Assembly (NCBI GenBank): GCA_024699855.1
Contig: JAMPIQ010000001.1
Coordinates: 7,688,001-7,752,000 of the forward strand
Direction: 5' to 3'
Source of the DNA: Aphelenchoides besseyi
Lineage: Eukaryota > Nematoda > Chromadorea > Rhabditida > Aphelenchoididae
Length of the DNA: 64,000 bases
Part shown: piece by piece, positions 1 through 18,062 of the stretch
Numbering within the stretch: the stretch's first letter is position 1
Layout of the letters: each line of letters begins with the position of its first letter
Position numbers and translations under genes: made by a program
Notes under the pieces: model-generated
The model's input: only the letters and a program-made list of their open reading frames with translations
What the model was told of the DNA's origin: nothing
The model's database searches: none

Positions 1-1510
1 TCGTGGAGTGAGTTAAACAAACGATGCAAACATACGAAAGCTAATTTCAGAGTAATTTTGTTCTTGTTACTCCCGAATCTTCGTCGTTGTGTTCCTTTAG
101 CGTAAAATGCGGTGGTGGTCATCGTTTTTGGAACTTTTCATTGGAAGATAACCGCTTCGAATTCATCAACAAAAACCAATTCATTTTGTGTCAAGCTAAA
201 ATCTCCGATGTCGTCGCACTTGAAGTTTGAATCTTTGCAAACTTTTGATGCGAATTTTGTTATTCAGGGGCCATTTCATGCAAGTGAAACAACCTGTCTT
301 GACATACAACCAACAAGCGATGGAGATTTTATGATTGTAACGGGTGGAAATGATACGAGAATTGGGCTATGCAGTTACGCGACGAGTTCAGGTTTGAATG
401 AATTGCTTGTTGAAACTTTAGCGTTTTTCAGACGCGTTGTTTCGATGCTATCAAACTGCCGAGTCAGCTTCCAGTATTCACGATCTAACACTGTGCAACG
501 ACTTGCTTGTCACACTGGGGGGCCGTGGAGAGTTCTTTTTATGGACAATAAACAAAAGTATGAGGTTTTTATAGAACGCATTTCAAGCTCATTTAGAAAG
601 ACAGATTACTCTCGCCAATACGAACTTTTTCGAAGACAAAGATCGATTGTTATCGGTTGCAATCAAACAAGTGAATTCAATCTACGTGATTGCAGTGGTT
701 GGCTCTTACGCGAACATTAAGTGAGGAGTTGAAACGACACGATTGACAATCTGACATTTCAGAATCTTTCACTACGACAGACATTCAGTGGACAGTTTGA
801 TTTGTCAGAGTTCAGTAAAAATAAAAGGGATCAGTAGTTTCACTAAAGTAAATTTTGTTCGCGATGATTGCATGATTGCAAGCACGACCGATGGACAACT
901 GTTTTTGTACGAACTCATTGCAAATAAACAGGTAAATGCACACAAACTATCAATAGAGTATGTAGATTTAGTTAGTCAAAAAGGCCAATCATTTGATTGA
1001 ATTGAACAGTTTGACGGCATTGGCAAATATCGATCGTTTGATTGTATCGGGATCGACTTCCGGTCATCTTCACTTTAACCGTCTTGATGATTTTAAGTTC
1101 AAAGCTACCAGTTCAATGTTAGCTCACGGATCGACAATTACTGGTAATTGGAAGCGAGAATGATATTTCAATTGGACATGTGTTTAGACATCCAATGTCA
1201 GAGTCAAATAAACGACGCGAACATTGTCAGCGTTTCATTAGATAGATGTGCAGTTTTGTGTGTTTACGATTTCGAATACAATACGGTAAACGTGTTTTAG
1301 AGTCTTCACAATAAAACAAAATCTTTTAGTCACAAATTGTTCGTGTTGTTACCCATTGTATCTTCGATCCTTCGCGTATTCGGATTCTTTCGCAGTCAAC
1401 CGACAACAAGAATCAAAGGTTTGTATTCGATAACAGATTTCTATTGGTGTTTAATTTCCAGACTTTTGTGTTTCATTTCGGGTTACGGAATGCAGACGTT
1501 AAGTATCTAA
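1..1510 (+). CDS. WD40-repeat protein, 3' part, WDR6-like
   Basis: This gene enters from the left edge, so only its C-terminal part is visible. Reading frames join cleanly over exons 51-224, 268-391, 432-557, 597-720, 763-957, 1010-1143, 1188-1285, 1330-1418 and 1462-1510, with 38-53 nt GT..AG introns. The spliced product shows successive beta-propeller blades, for example 'MIVTGGNDTRIGLCSYA', 'LLVTLGGRGEFFLWTI', 'CMIASTTDGQLFLYEL' and 'RLIVSGSTSGHLHF'. An upstream segment 'KCGGGHRFWNF' followed by blades resembles the C-terminal half of WDR6/Rtt10, a cofactor of the FTSJ1/Trm7 tRNA 2'-O-methyltransferase. The blade pattern is clear. The WDR6 assignment rests on remembered motif order and is moderate. 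Another WD40 family remains possible because the N-terminal half is outside the window. The stop TAA is at 1508-1510. Confidence 0.6.
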
Positions 1511-1748
1511 GATATCGAGATAGTTATTGTTGTTGTTGTATTTTATTTTGTTAAATAATCCTAAGAAAATAAAAAAGTGGACTTATAATAATCTTTAAAG
1601 GCAACAACAAAGTTTAGTAACAAATGAAAGAATACATATAATTGAACATGCTAAACTATAACTCATCCTCAGAAGCCAATCAAGATCCACAAGAAGGCGA
1701 GAAGGATTAAGAGCCGATTAGAACACAGCAATCAACCCGCTGTTTCCA

Positions 1749-3253
1749 TTAAGAAGAACCCGAACACGGCGAAGGTAACTGGGAGTCATTGAATTCAGAG
1801 GTGCTTGTTGATAAGATCAACGAAGGCGAATCATCGTCACGATCAAAATTTAAATTTTCGATTTCGGTTTGTTCCGTGAAATATGTTTGAACTTTTTCCA
1901 CCGCTTCAATAGCCTCGTCAATTTCACCGTAAGTCTTTGGAATGTCGACGTCGATTTGACTAAACATGTTGATATGATCAATGCCATGAGTGATTGGCTA
2001 AAATCGATGTTTATTTGATTGCTGATCAACTTAGACGTACCACTGTTTTCTTTACGTATTTCTTCACAAACTTTCGTTTGTTTGTTCGAGCAGTAACCAC
2101 GACAGCTTTTGGAGCCATAGAGAGAAGTTTGAAAGACTCCGGAAATTCGTCAGCCGAATCAGAAGATGATCCTCCAGAATCGTTACGGCCAATCGATTCA
2201 TCCACTGGTTCCGGCTCACAATTTTGTTTCAATTTTCGCAAGTATCTGAGCAGACGACTGCACACCATTTTCTGCTCACAAAACGGTTCGTACTGGTCGA
2301 AATTATCGTCTTGCAGATTACCAACTGGACAAGTAGCTACAGGATGCTGAGCGGGCTAGAAATAAATGAGTACAACATCACCCATAGAGTACTTACTTTC
2401 GCTCGTAATGCTTCTTGGAACTCTTGACGTTTTTGTTCGTATTGATAAACAATCTGATGTTTTTGAGCGTGAAGATGATGCATTTGAACTTTCATTTGAA
2501 CATACGGCTCGTGCATTTTTCTGATTTTTCGTTTCGCATTTCGAATTTGATCTTGAATGTTTCGCATCTTGGATCTTATTGTCTAAAACAAATGAATTGA
2601 TAGAATACAGATAACCACACTTACTCGAAGTTCCTGCCGTGTGTCTTTGATGACGACATCTAATTGTCGTTTGTCGTTGAGTAAGGACAAGTATTTTGGC
2701 AGCTTCGAGATGTTTCGTTTGATTCTGCTGATTTCGGCGATTAGAATTTTTTCCTCACGAATCGAAAAACTATGACGTTCGTACTTATTCTGAACATCCG
2801 CTAAACGTTGTTGGGCAACGGCTAAGCTTCTGTACGTTAAATCAGCATCTTCAATTTCGTGCAATTCCGATTGTTTGAGAGTTTGACGTTTGAGTTGTTC
2901 GCTAAGACCGAGTTGCCGGGCTTGTTCATCAACCGAACATGAGTTGAATTCTTCCTGCAGTAATAGGGTTTCGTCTTGCAGTTGCCGGATTTCTGTTCTT
3001 TTCGCATCACTCCAATAGTTTTTCATCTGAAAACCAAAAATAAACTGGATAACATAAATTTACTACATACCGATAATCTAACACGCGCCAATGCCGTGTT
3101 AATTTGACGTAGATTTGACTCATGAGAAATTCGATCGGGAGCTTCATTGACATTCGGATAGCGAGTGCGATTGGCCGGTAAGTCGTGTTGATTTGCTCGG
3201 CCTGCGCTTCCCATAAAACTGAAAAACTCGGCGTTATATTCGGTACTGGTCAT
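1749..3253 (-). CDS. BFR1-like coiled-coil RNA-binding protein
   Basis: Five exons on the minus strand join in frame. The start is taken at the ATG at 3253 ('MTSTEYNAEFF'); a slightly longer in-frame ORF exists upstream but lacks homology. The centre, roughly 2340-3026, is charged alpha-helical coiled coil, with basic stretches such as 'EEKILIAEISRIKRNISKLPKY' split over helices and 'MRNIQDQIRNAKRKIRKM'. The next segment 'EPFCEQKMVCSRLLRYLRKL' resembles the BFR1 signature in which an acidic turn precedes a C-x-x-LI-x-Y-L helix. The tail 'FSQIDVDIPKTYGEIDEAIE' matches the end of that family. BFR1 proteins associate with polysome mRNPs and the ER. Family assignment is by pattern only. The last coding exon, 1749 to about 1990, is acidic and Ser-rich at its end. 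The gene is divergent from the PABP gene. Confidence 0.62.
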
Positions 3254-7199
<3,946 letters not shown>

Positions 7200-7412
7200 T
7201 CCATTACAAGCTATTGATTGATGTCCACAAATTGATGTAAAATCAAAAAAAATTTGATTGTTGTTAAGTTGTTTTTCGTATTAAAGAGTTTTTTTAACAA
7301 TTCGATTCCTCTCGTTTGTATTGAATTCTTCATTGAATCACAGTAACTAATCAGCAGTTTGTATCGTCAAGTTGTTTGTCGATGAAATTAAACGCTACAA
7401 TTTTTGATAGAA

Positions 7413-8097
7413 ATGGAAACTGAGCAAGTCGACCCAATAAATCAGCGGACAATCGCATTCCTTCAAACCGCTTCTTCGCTTTCAAATGTTCGAAATTTAA
7501 CTGCCGATCTTAGGATAACCGCAAAAAATTACGGAGATTTAGGACGCACATTGAATTCGAAAGTTCGATCGTGTGAGAAATGTGCTATGCGATTGTCCGT
7601 TGATGAGATCAACGTTCATCATCGAAAGACCCAATCTCAACGGCACGTATTTCTAATCGTAATTGATTAATGATTTCGGTTTAGTTTTCGTTCAATTTCT
7701 CTTCATTGTCGTTTTTGTAATCACCGGATGATTCGCTCTTTTCTTCCACTCTTCGATTCCCGACGAAAATCCAATGATCAGTTGATTGACGAAACGAAAA
7801 ATCCGGATGTGAAGTCGGAGAAACGGCATCTGATTGCCGACGAGAAGATAAAGACGAAATCCAAACACTTGACTAATAAGTTGTCGTAATTCGACAATCA
7901 GTACGCACACCATTGACGTTCATAATTTCTAGGTCTTCTGCTACTCTCCAGTCTTCTTCAACAAATCAACGAAACAAGAAGGGACGAGCAAATACACTTC
8001 GCAAATTAGCCGCATTGGCATCTGACGAGTCAATGGGCGGAAGTTCAGCGTCCGGTTTGTCGCTTCTCACATTCATGAACTCACTTAAACGCTAATA
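7413..8097 (+). CDS. Small zinc-ribbon protein, C18orf21/RMP24-like
   Basis: Three exons are proposed: 7413-7646, about 7685-7886, and 7934-8097. Exon 1 carries a C-x2-C pair ('SCEKCAMRLSVDE') and exon 2 a second pair ('LHCRFCNH'), which together look like a zinc ribbon. The C-terminal exon is Ser/Lys-rich and ends 'LSLLTFMNSLKR', resembling the end of the UPF0711/C18orf21 family, whose human member is a subunit of RNase MRP. Exons 2 and 3 join in frame (donor at 7887, acceptor 'tttctag' ending 7933). The junction from exon 1 (donor 'gtatttc' at 7647) to the Cys-containing frame of exon 2 is off by one phase, so either the donor differs or there is a base error. An Rpr2/Rpp21-type RNase P subunit is an alternative. 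The gene starts about 210 bp after PABP on the same strand. Confidence 0.42.
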
Positions 8098-8389
8098 CTC
8101 TCTCGTCTTTCTTATTATGATGATAAATGATCAATTGATTACTCGAATTGCTTGCGGGCAAATTCCGTTAGTTTGCAAGAACAGGAAACCACAGGAACAC
8201 TTTTCAATGAACAAAATCAATGAAACGAGTTATCATATAATAAAGGTATTGACTATTTATTTAAATAAAGGAATATGCACATTGGGCGGTTAGACAAAGA
8301 CATGGATACGTTAAGATTGAAGAGCACCGGCCTAACAAATGAAAAGGCGCAAAAAAGGAATGTGAGGTGAAGGACGGAAGATTGAGTGA

Positions 8390-10781
<2,392 letters not shown>

Positions 10782-12502
10782 TCTCTTCGTTCAGTTCATC
10801 CCGTGCCTCTTCTCATTATCCCGTAAACTTGGAAAATCACTGAAAATGAATTAATTTACGAGTAATATAAATTCTTAACGGTGACGCGTTGATTACATTA
10901 ATCCATTGGTTGTCGTAAAAAAAGTTGTGTGAGTTCTAACAAAGAAGCTTCCAGTACATTAAAGTACGAAGCTTTTGAAATACAATTTTCAAGGACCGGG
11001 AATTTGAGTACAAAATTTTGAAGCAATCGGTTTAAAACGTAAACAGTTCACGATAAGACAAACAAAAGAAACAGCAAAAAGTGTTCAGTTTGTGTCAGGA
11101 CCTTCGGCCGCGAATCGTTACAACAAAATCCGCACGGTGAGTGACGTCCGCGCCCCTCGAATATCATAATCCTCTTAATTCCCCGCTCTTCTTCTCCATC
11201 GAACTTCACAGTTCGAGTTGTTGCGGTGTGAGTCGATTTGCTCAACGTGACTTACTCGGCAATCACTATAATGGCATGTCGTATAGTGAGCTTACAATTT
11301 GGATCGAATAAAAGCAAACAAGATAAACGATTACATGCATTAAGCAGGTGTTCATTTTGATTTCTTTTCTTTCTCACGTCTCGGGAGTGACGAACGCGGC
11401 AGTTCGTGAGCGATTGATCAGCAACCAATTCGTCTTCGTATATTTTGGACGAACGATTGACAAATGTGAAGCGAATAAAACCCAAAGTAACACACCAATT
11501 TTAAAACGCCAGTTTTTCTTATGGATATTCGATCTAAGAGATCAGAAACGATCGAAAGCCCTCACAATCAATGTTCCTTTTGAGGTCGTCAGAAAAAACA
11601 ATGAATGTTGTACACGTTCGTATTTGGATTGCAAAAGAGATGAAGGAAGAAAAGTTAAAATCTCGAAAAGATCAAACAATTTCATAAACAAATGACTTAA
11701 AATGTGGAACATACGTCAGTGTTGCTCAATTTTATTTGCTTTATAACAAATTGTCCAATAGAAATGCGGAAAATTCGAGCTGGACGACGATGGTGATTGA
11801 CTTGACGTTGATAGAATTGGACAGAGTCCTCAGTGTTTACGGGTCCTCTCTGTCGCCTCGAATTTTGCCGTGGAGCAAATAGTCAGGTGTTCATTCATTT
11901 TGTCCTCCCTCTTCCTCAATCCAAAGGTCTAACTGAACTTGTAAATGGATCTCCAATCGTGACGCTTTGTGACCGATGTCTTTTCAGTCAAAACCGCATC
12001 AGTTTTGATGTAATCCATCAGTATCCGGTCTCTTCATCTCCGATTACCATGATTGAAATGGAAACCGCCGTTGAGGTCGACAAGTAAATGACACTGATAA
12101 CAAGTTGACCGATTGACACAAATCACCAACGAAAATAATCCAATTACAACTACTAGTTAACTAGAAACTGAAGTTTGCAAGAGTTACACGGCAAACAACT
12201 TTGACATAAGATCGAATAAAACCACATCATTTAGTAGTTTAATGTTGTCTCAGCATATATAGTGCCAATAAGAAAAGACTAAATAGGCTTTTAGATTCAA
12301 GTAGTTTCTATAATATGCAATGACTTTAAGTAACCGTTTTAAGAGTAATCATTGTTGCTACCTTAGAGTTACTGTAAACTTCATTGTTGCGGATTCTACA
12401 ACGATTGTTTTTGTGGTTATTTCGTGTCAATCGGAATACGTGGAAATCGTCGTTGACAGCTGCGCGACTGCTATTTTTTGTTGTATCAATAGTGTTTAAG
12501 CA
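10782..12502. other. Long intergenic region, no supported gene
   Basis: About 1.7 kb separates the acetylcholinesterase start (minus) from epsilon-COP (plus). Several ORFs of 65-115 codons occur on both strands (for example 11348-11695 plus and 11048-11245 minus), but none shows a domain, repeat or clean splice partners. The ORF ending at 12087 has reasonable codon choice in its last 20 codons ('MIEMETAVEVDK') and could be a terminal exon of a small unrecognised gene; support is weak. The region probably contains the cholinesterase promoter. Confidence 0.5.
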
Positions 12503-13594
12503 ATGGGTGAAGTAGACGTTCTGTTTGAGGTCCGCAATTTCTACTATCTTGGCTCCTATCAACAGTGCGTAAAAGAGGCACAAGTGAGTTTATTTGTTAT
12601 TTAAATCTTAGTGTGTTGTTCAGAAAGTGAGTACTCGTTCCGATGATGTGAAACTCGAACGTGATTTGTTTTTGTACCGCGCGTACATTGCACTCGGCAA
12701 ATCGAACATCGTTCTATCCGAAATCCCTGAAAATGGTGCTTCTCAATCACTGAAGGCGGTTCGTCGATTGGCTTCCTACTATTCGGATCGGGAACGACGG
12801 TTAGTTCTAGCATTAAATTTGACGTATTTATTGGAGATTTTAGAGCTAAGATTGTCGAACAAGTTGAAAAGGAGTACGTAGATGACTCGACGACTGATGA
12901 GTACACACTTCTTATTAACGGCTTGATTTTGTTGAATGAAAGAGTAAGTGACCTTCTTAGCGCTTTTATTGATTTTTATTTTCAGGTTTTTGATTCGGCA
13001 ATCTGCGTTTTCAATCGTTCTTCGTTACTCGAAGCGAAAGCTCTTGCTGTTCAAGCACTTCTGAAAGTCAATCGCGCAGATTTGGCTTTGTGAGTACAAT
13101 GCAAGAGTCGAAAGCGAAGTTTATCTTTAGGAAGATGTTCAAGAGAATGCAAGAAATCGACGAAGATGCCACTTTGACTCAACTGTGTTTGGCGTGGTTG
13201 CATTTGTTCTCGGGCAAGGAAAAATTGCACGATGCATTTTACATCTTTCAAGAGCTGATCGATAAATACGGTGCAACGGCCAACTTGCTTATTTCTCAAG
13301 CCGCTACAATGATAATGCGAGGCAAGAACACCGAAGCCGAATCGCTTGTTGCTCAAGCAGAAGATCGTGACGGCGCTGGAGCAGCAGTTCTTATCAACCA
13401 GTACTTCATCAATTCTGTTCTCCAGAAACCTAATGAGGTAAATTTGTTTGGTAAGTCTTTTGTGATCGCTGTGATTTAAGGTTTTGGCTCGGACTTTGAA
13501 GCAGCTAAAATTGGAACATCCGGACGACGACTGGGTTCGCGATTATGTTGAGCACGAGCAGATCATGGACTCGTGGGTTGACGAAGAAGAGTGA
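12503..13594 (+). CDS. cope-1: Coatomer subunit epsilon (epsilon-COP)
   Basis: Epsilon-COP stabilises alpha-COP in the COPI coat, which carries Golgi-to-ER and intra-Golgi traffic. Six exons (12503-12583, 12624-12799, 12844-12943, 12986-13089, 13131-13437, 13481-13594) give 293 residues, matching the family. The N-terminus 'DVLFEVRNFYYLGSYQQCV' is the typical first TPR-like helix pair. Further helical repeats follow, including 'LTQLCLAWLHLFSGKEKLHD' and 'MIMRGKNTEAESLV'. The C-terminal segment 'QKPNEVLARTLKQLKLEHPD' is characteristic of the family. An AATAAA poly(A) signal at 13659-13664 lies 65 bp after the stop. All junctions were checked for phase and are consistent. Confidence 0.95.
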
Positions 13595-14146
13595 AGAATA
13601 CGGTTCTTGCGATTCCGTTTATTTATTGTATTCGTAAATTTTAACTATCGATTAACTGAATAAAAATTGATGTGCTTTAAGCGCTGACCGTTCATGTAGA
13701 CTGAATTAGAACATTGACGACTGTTCCTATAGAACGAATTTGCGTTTATTTTGAATCGGAAAGAAGCGAAATGGAGAACGTTGTACGACGATGATTCTTT
13801 CGAAACTTCGATAGAAATCGAGATTGTTTCCGATATTCTTCCGATCTGAAGTTCGATTGGTTTTGCAAGAAATCGCTTGTCGATTCTCGTCTCGTAGCAG
13901 TCATCTCGATTTTGGTCGAGAACGGTGAGAGTTGACGCTCGAAAGTCGGAGAGTTTTGACCGTCCGTTTTGGCCGCTTCATGAGCACGTGTTTTGTTTCA
14001 GAAATTGCGAGTTCGATCAGCGAAAATCAAAGGCTTCTAAAACCTCGGTTTTAGAACAAACTCTGTCGATTTTTGCCGTCACAATTAAATGCCCAGCATT
14101 CGAATTGATTGCTACTGATTCCCTTGTTTGACTGTTTTTCTTCGTC
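13595..14146. other. Intergenic, probable AMPK beta promoter/leader
   Basis: This 550-bp stretch holds the epsilon-COP poly(A) signal near 13660 and then A+T-moderate sequence with no supported exon. The ORF at 13925-14131 lacks recognisable features. Confidence 0.5.
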
Positions 14147-15125
14147 ATGGGCAACACACAAGGTGGTCCGCATAAACGTGAACGAACGAACGATGGATCC
14201 CAACGTCCACGAGCCCTCAGCGGCACCGTCAATTTAACGCACAGCAACACCAACAACTCAACGGACGATGGGTGTCCCGTTCAAATGCGAATCAAAGACG
14301 AAGAATTCGATCCATCGATGGACTTGCTGGAGAGCGACGAGTATCCGGTGGTTTTCAAGTGGACAAATCACGGTGGTCATCCTCCACGAATGGTCTATTT
14401 ATCGGGATCGTGGGACGGTTGGAAACAGAAAATTCCGTTGGTTAAATCGACCTCCGATTTTTCAACAATCATCAACTTAAATCCCGGTCTGTGTTTTTCT
14501 TGTCATTTCGTTAACTTGAATTACAGGCAAATACGAATACAAGTATTTGGTCGATGGCAAATGGCAGTTGGATAACCAAGCACCACGATCCGAAGGACAA
14601 AATGGAGTCATGAACAACACGGTCAATATCGACGAAGCCGATTTCGAGGTTGCTAACCATAAAACGAATCATCTTATTCTTATGTTAAAGGTGTTTAATG
14701 CGTTGGACAAGGATCTAGCGGCTTCGAATGCCGGTGTCGCTTTGCTTAAGATGAACTCCACGGGAGTTCAACAGCCATCGCACGATACACCAAATGATCG
14801 TGAAATCGAAAAACTACGCGAAGTAAGAACAAAGAAATAAAGGTCTAATAACTTCTTGTATTTTCAGTTCACTCAAACACTTCCTGATCGTCGTGACTTT
14901 GAAAAAGCTCCGAGTCCACCGGTTTTACCACCGCATTTGTTGCAAGTGATTTTGAATAAAGACACTCCAGTTTCTTGTGATCCCAACGTTCTGCCCGAGC
15001 CACCGCATCATGTCATGTTGAATCATTTGTACGCGCTGTCGATCAAAGACGGAGTAATGGTTTTGAGTGCAACTCATCGACATCGCAAAAAATACGTGAC
15101 TACCGTCCTGTATAAACCCATTTAA
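14147..15125 (+). CDS. aakb-1: AMP-activated protein kinase beta subunit
   Basis: The beta subunit scaffolds the AMPK alpha and gamma subunits and senses glycogen. The start 'MGNTQGG' carries a Gly-2 N-myristoylation signal, as in known beta subunits, which supports this ATG. The CBM48 glycogen-binding domain follows, with 'PPRMVYLSGSWDGWKQKIPL' and, after an intron, 'KYEYKYLVDGKWQLD'; the two sugar-stacking Trp positions are present. The C-terminal ASC domain spans the last exons, with 'PPVLPPHLLQVILNKDTP' and 'LPEPPHHVMLNHLYALSI', ending 'RKKYVTTVLYKPI', typical of the alpha/gamma-binding tail. Introns near 14488, 14649 and 14824 are all about 40 nt. AATAAA lies at 15216-15221. It is the first gene of a closely spaced same-strand trio with the MATH/BTB gene and ALG14. 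Confidence 0.96.
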
Positions 15126-15318
15126 GCGTATTTGTTTTCTGCTCATTCTCACTTTCCCAAACCGTTTGTATATTTCTAACAACATAAATGTAAACACTGA
15201 AGAATAGTCATTGCCAATAAAATTCTTTCATGCTCCTTGTTTGACCAATTGATGAGTCTACGAGCTCTTCATTATCCTGATTCGATTGTCCGTTGATGTC
15301 AACAAAGTGCTTGTAGCG

Positions 15319-16319
15319 ATGTTGTACACGTTGTTGCCGACCAGAAGAATTGAAATCGAAAATGGTGGAGAATTTGTTGAAAAGTTCAACGAAAACTGTT
15401 TCGATATCATTTTAAAGGTTGGTTATTTCGTTAATCGATGTTCAACTGCGTTGGTTGTTTAAGGTGTTTGACGATGGCAACAATAACAAGCGAATCTCAG
15501 TGGACGTGAATCCCGAAATCGAAAATGGATACGAGATTGTTGTTTCCTTTGTGGTTGTGATAAACGAATCGGAAAACTGGGTACGTTAAAAGAAGACTTA
15601 ATGACGAAATTCGTTTGTTTAAGATCGATTACGATTTGTGGAAGTGTGCGGAAACCGTGTGGGAAACAGTCGTAGAAACCAAAGATATGTCTTTGGCTTT
15701 TCGTTTGGAGGTCCACGATGTTCTTGCGGCACGAGATCTGCATTTGAACGGTGGTTATAGAAATCTGCGAGTTTTGGTGCGTTCAATAGGCTTATGAAGA
15801 TGCTCATTCGTTTGCAGTCTGTACGCGGTGAATACTTTGTCAATGCGACAGAACTCAAGGAAATCGGCGGCTCGTTGTTTCAAGAGTGGTACAAACGCGA
15901 ATGTCAAAACGAAACGACTGTGGTTGCTACGGATCTCCACGAAGATCAATTGGATGCACTGCTGAAATGCTGTTGTGCATATTCATCGGTGGTGATTACA
16001 AGGTGCTCTACGATCATTGTTTGGATTTATGTTGTTGTTTAGACGAAATTTCGAGATTTTACTTCCGATCGCTTGGAAGTACAAGATTGTTGGCGTTCTA
16101 CGGGCAATTGAACGTTACATTTTGAATGCCAAAGGAATTCATCCAATTTCAAAGTTGGATTTTGCTCACAATTACAAATTTGCTCTTCTCGCAACTGAGA
16201 TCCTGAAGTCTTTGGGCGGACAGATTCAGCGCAAAGAAGCTCTGTTGGACTACATGAATAAGCGTGGTTTACATCGATATCCAAATCATTTGTTGGAGAT
16301 CTTGGATATTGCTGTGTGA
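15319..16319 (+). CDS. MATH/BTB-domain protein
   Basis: The start is tentative (ATG at 15319). The N-terminal half, in exons about 15319-15418 and 15463-15780, reads as a MATH-like beta sandwich ('CFDIILK', 'GYEIVVSFVVVINESENW'). The C-terminal half is a BTB/POZ fold: 'GEYFVNATELKEIGGSLFQE' corresponds to the core in which a residue stretch precedes 'S-x-x-F', 'EDQLDALLKCC' to the central helix, and 'AWKYKIVGVLRAIERYIL' to the terminal helices. MATH-BTB proteins are substrate adaptors for CUL3 ubiquitin ligases and are greatly expanded in nematodes. The BTB core is split by introns near 15780 and 16000. Several short exons need transcript support. The stop TGA is at 16317-16319. Confidence 0.62.
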
Positions 16320-16484
16320 TTCTTCTTCCAAAATTTCTTTCGACGGGTGTTCTTGGTATCTGATTCTCACTGTTGTTTTCAATTAAACTTTAAATTAAAG
16401 TACATCACTCAAGCGGTTACATCCGGTTTATTAAGAACTTACTGTTGTTCATTGTAGATTTCAACTCAACCGTGAACTTTAGAA

Positions 16485-17205
16485 ATGGAGATATTAACGT
16501 GGATTTCATTGTTAACTGCGATCTTTGTTGGATTCTTAGTTTTTCGTTATGTTCGACATTCCAAATTGATAAAGTTGTCGAAACGAACACCCGAACAGCG
16601 TCGAGCGTTGATAGTTTTGGGTTCAGGAGGTCACACGAGTGAAATGTTTAAACTCATGGATGCAATCGCTTTAAAATGTCCAATTCGCTCTTACATTCTT
16701 GCCGATGAAATGTCCCGAAAAAGGGTGATTAACAGTCGTCTTAACAAAAAACATCTAGGCAATTACAGGTCTTAAACTACGAATCGTACGGAAGTCAAAC
16801 GGCCGATATTATAGACATCACACGCGCTAGAATAGTCGGTCAATCGTATTTATCGTCTGTTGGAACGACTCTAAAAGCGGTTTTCGAATCGATATCATTG
16901 GTTTGGTCACGCAGGTTAGTTATCGAAGTTTTGGATTTGTTCATGGAACTTATTTTAGCCCCGATGTTGTTATTTGCAATGGTCCGGGAACATGTATTCC
17001 TATTTGTATTGTCGCTTTTATTTTGGATTACTTTTATTTGATTAACTGTCGAATTATTTACGTCGAATCGGTTTGTCGCGTACAAACTTTGTCGTTAAGT
17101 GGCAAGATCCTTTACTATTCGCGTATATGCGATGATCTTCTCGTCCAGTGGCCGGAACTGAAACAACGATACGGTCGAACAGTGTTTTTGGGTCGTTTCA
17201 TGTAA
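16485..17205 (+). CDS. algn-14: ALG14, UDP-GlcNAc transferase membrane subunit
   Basis: ALG14 anchors ALG13 at the cytosolic ER face. Together they add the second GlcNAc to dolichol-PP-GlcNAc in N-glycan synthesis. The N-terminus has one membrane helix ('ISLLTAIFVGFLVFRYV'), followed by the family glycine motif in 'ALIVLGSGGHTSEMFKLM'. Later come 'PDVVICNGPGTCIPI', a second hydrophobic helix and 'IIYVESVCRVQTLSLSGKIL', then 'LLVQWPELKQRYGRTVFLGR' at the end, the conserved ALG14 C-terminus. Introns near 16768 and 16914 are short. About 225 residues are predicted, which matches the family. The gene starts 165 bp after the MATH/BTB stop and converges on LAMTOR5. Confidence 0.93.
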
Positions 17206-17386
17206 ACAGATGTATTTATTTCGATCTTATTAAACTAACTTTAAACTAATAAAAGCTTAATATTTAATGTCAATTGCACTGAAGGATAAGACAAGGAACA
17301 AATCGAACTTAAACGTAAATGTATATCCAGCAATCAAAACGAATGTCGATGCGAATAGAAGCAGATGTAGACTTCTGTTCATCGTA

Positions 17387-17738
17387 TCAGATGAGTTTGT
17401 GAACACCCACAACTAGATTATTGTATCTTCTAATCAGAATCCGTGAGGTTCGGCTTTGCAACGAGACGATCGGTTCGATTGGATCGTCAGGCTGAAACGA
17501 TTTAGATCGATAATTGACATCAGTTGAACCATATACCTCCATTTGAGATGCAAGCTCAGAAATTTGAGTTATTATTGCCGCCGTACGTTCATTCATAGTC
17601 CCGCGTTTGCAGTACAAATCGCCTTTAACATCCGAACACAAAACGCCTTTTACTCCGTCGTTTTGCATTCTGAAATTTGATGGATTTAAAAGGCTGTGAA
17701 GCATAGAAAACCTACATGCGATTTGCTGAAAGATCCAT
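17387..17738 (-). CDS. LAMTOR5/HBXIP, Ragulator subunit
   Basis: LAMTOR5 is a roadblock-fold subunit of Ragulator, which anchors Rag GTPases and mTORC1 to lysosomes. Three exons on the minus strand (17738 to about 17716, then about 17670-17537, then 17492-17387) give roughly 85-90 residues, the known size. Diagnostic strings are 'GVKGVLCSDVKGDLYCKRGT', 'NERTAAIITQISELASQM' and the C-terminal 'RILIRRYNNLVVGVHKLI', closely paralleling human LAMTOR5 (GVLCTDSQG.. and ..VAVHKMAS). The start at 17738 ('MDLSANRI') is chosen because it splices in phase into the conserved core. The gene is convergent with ALG14, with 181 bp between the stop codons. Confidence 0.9.
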
Positions 17739-18062
17739 AATTGAAGCAAGCCAGCTAATCGAATAAGAAAACGTCAGCTCGACCAATCGATTTCTTTTGT
17801 TTATCCACAGCTGACGAGCAAACCCGAACAAAATGCCGAAACCGACTCTTCAAGCCTGTGGGTCGCCATCGGACTGACAAGTTTCTCTCTTGACAAAATT
17901 GCACGAAGACCAGTGCGCGCTCTCAAGCCAAACCTCAACTATAGCGGCCAAAGAACACAACGACATTTCCGCTATTGGAAATTTTCTTCTATACGCATGA
18001 AGCTGCTTATTGCTTCCTGGAATTGTTTATTATTTGTTTCAAGCATTGAATTCTGAATCAAA

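Noticed and set aside
11048..12087. Several ORFs of 65-115 codons between acetylcholinesterase and epsilon-COP
   Set aside because: None has a domain, signal peptide or coherent splice partners. They are of the length expected by chance in this composition.
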